From Propionibacteriaceae bacterium (GTDB lineage: Bacteria > Actinomycetota > Actinomycetes > Propionibacteriales > Propionibacteriaceae): a stretch of 6,220 bases of DNA. The position numbers and the translations under genes are program-made. Positions 5,974 to 6,220 of this stretch are shown here, one piece after another (the stretch's first letter is position 1; the number at the start of each line of letters is the position of its first letter). Under the pieces are notes generated by a model. The model made no database searches. It was not told the DNA's origin and saw only the letters and a program-made list of their open reading frames with translations. The stretch is from positions 1 through 6,220 of the forward strand of contig JAGXHS010000191.1 in NCBI GenBank assembly GCA_024636075.1, in the 5' to 3' direction.

Positions 5974-6090
5974 ATGACGGCAGTTGGGGTCCATGGCACG
6001 GCGCAAGTGCGTAGGCGGATCGCGATGGCGTCGCTGTGGCGCGAACTGGACTCGAGAAGTCGCCACTCCGCCGCCAGTCGCCTGAAATAA
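5974..6090 (+). CDS. Possible leaderless small ORF, 38 aa
   Basis: ATG at 5974 lies 7 nt after TACGTT (5961-5966), a TAnnnT-type -10, the same arrangement as at the HEPN gene. The product starts MTAVGVHGTAQVRRRIAMAS, continues WRELDSRSRHSAAS, and stops at TAA (6088-6090). It is basic and matches nothing I know. It could be a short leader peptide, a truncated gene or chance. Confidence 0.2.
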   Translation: MTAVGVHGTAQVRRRIAMASLWRELDSRSRHSAASRLK

Positions 6091-6187
6091 GAGGCGTACG
6101 TTCCACCCACGCATCCGCACCAGCGCGTGTGGCGGGTCGGCTGTCCTGGCTGCGAAGTGGGGTGGGGTGGGATAGGCAGACCACGAA

Positions 6188-6207
6188 TGGAGCAACTCGT
6201 TGCTCCA
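6188..6207. repeat. 20-bp inverted repeat, possible operator or terminator stem
   Basis: TGGAGCAAC and GTTGCTCCA are exact reverse complements separated by only 2 bp (TC). In RNA this would be a 7-8 bp stem with a tight loop. In DNA it is the size and symmetry of a dimeric repressor operator. It lies at the right edge of the window, beyond the last recognisable gene. Confidence 0.6.
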
Positions 6208-6220
6208 CCCTCTGTGTCGG

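Larger units (their letters stand above)
5860..6220. other. 361-bp 3' flank without a convincing gene
   Basis: Open frames on the minus strand here are rich in arginine and proline and carry no recognisable motif. The only plus-strand candidate is a 38-codon ORF at 5974-6090. The region does hold structure: a hairpin at 5884-5901, a G-rich run at 6159-6171 and a 20-bp inverted repeat at 6188-6207. It may be the promoter side of a gene beyond the window. Confidence 0.5.

Noticed and set aside
5836..6208. Minus-strand open frames of 119 and 102 codons at the right end
   Set aside because: Arginine and proline rich with no motifs, no ribosome site, and one crosses the 20-bp inverted repeat. They are typical of chance frames in GC-rich DNA.

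Overview
The window is high-GC DNA. Its codon use, GTG starts, GAGG-type ribosome sites, a leaderless-looking gene start and a recombinase family I know from streptomycetes and relatives all point to an actinobacterium. It reads as an accessory region: a degenerate tyrosine recombinase, a long poorly coding gap, and a cluster of genes whose domains are typical of prokaryotic defence loci. No housekeeping gene, tRNA, CRISPR array or complete insertion sequence is visible.

Layout: 1-85 is the broken or truncated 5' side of the first gene. 86-1321 (+) is a catalytically degraded XerD-like protein with half of an N-terminal zinc ribbon. 1322-1962 is a convergent gap with GC hairpins and, at most, two tiny minus-strand ORFs that may be relics. 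From 4617 down to 1963 (minus strand) runs a probable operon. It starts with two overlapping ORFs (4617-3772 and 3851-2922), which look like one 565-residue C-terminally membrane-anchored protein split at a (CG)5 tract. It ends with a TIR/DUF4062-like Rossmannoid protein carrying a C-terminal Ig-like domain (2853-1963). Divergent from the operon, 147 bp away, is a DUF3644 protein (4765-5859, +) with a clear HEPN R-N-x3-H RNase motif and a leaderless-type promoter. 5860-6220 has no convincing gene, but holds two hairpins, a G-rich run and a strong 20-bp inverted repeat at 6188-6207.

Working model (inference): the split membrane protein and the TIR/DUF4062-like protein are co-transcribed and may act as sensor or anchor and nucleotide-targeting effector. 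The divergent HEPN protein could be a second, RNA-cleaving effector or an independent neighbour sharing the control region. I do not recognise this combination as a named system. The most checkable point is the dinucleotide tract: one extra CG unit would fuse the two ORFs cleanly. That makes it an assembly error, a fresh inactivation, a phase-variable switch or a recoding site.
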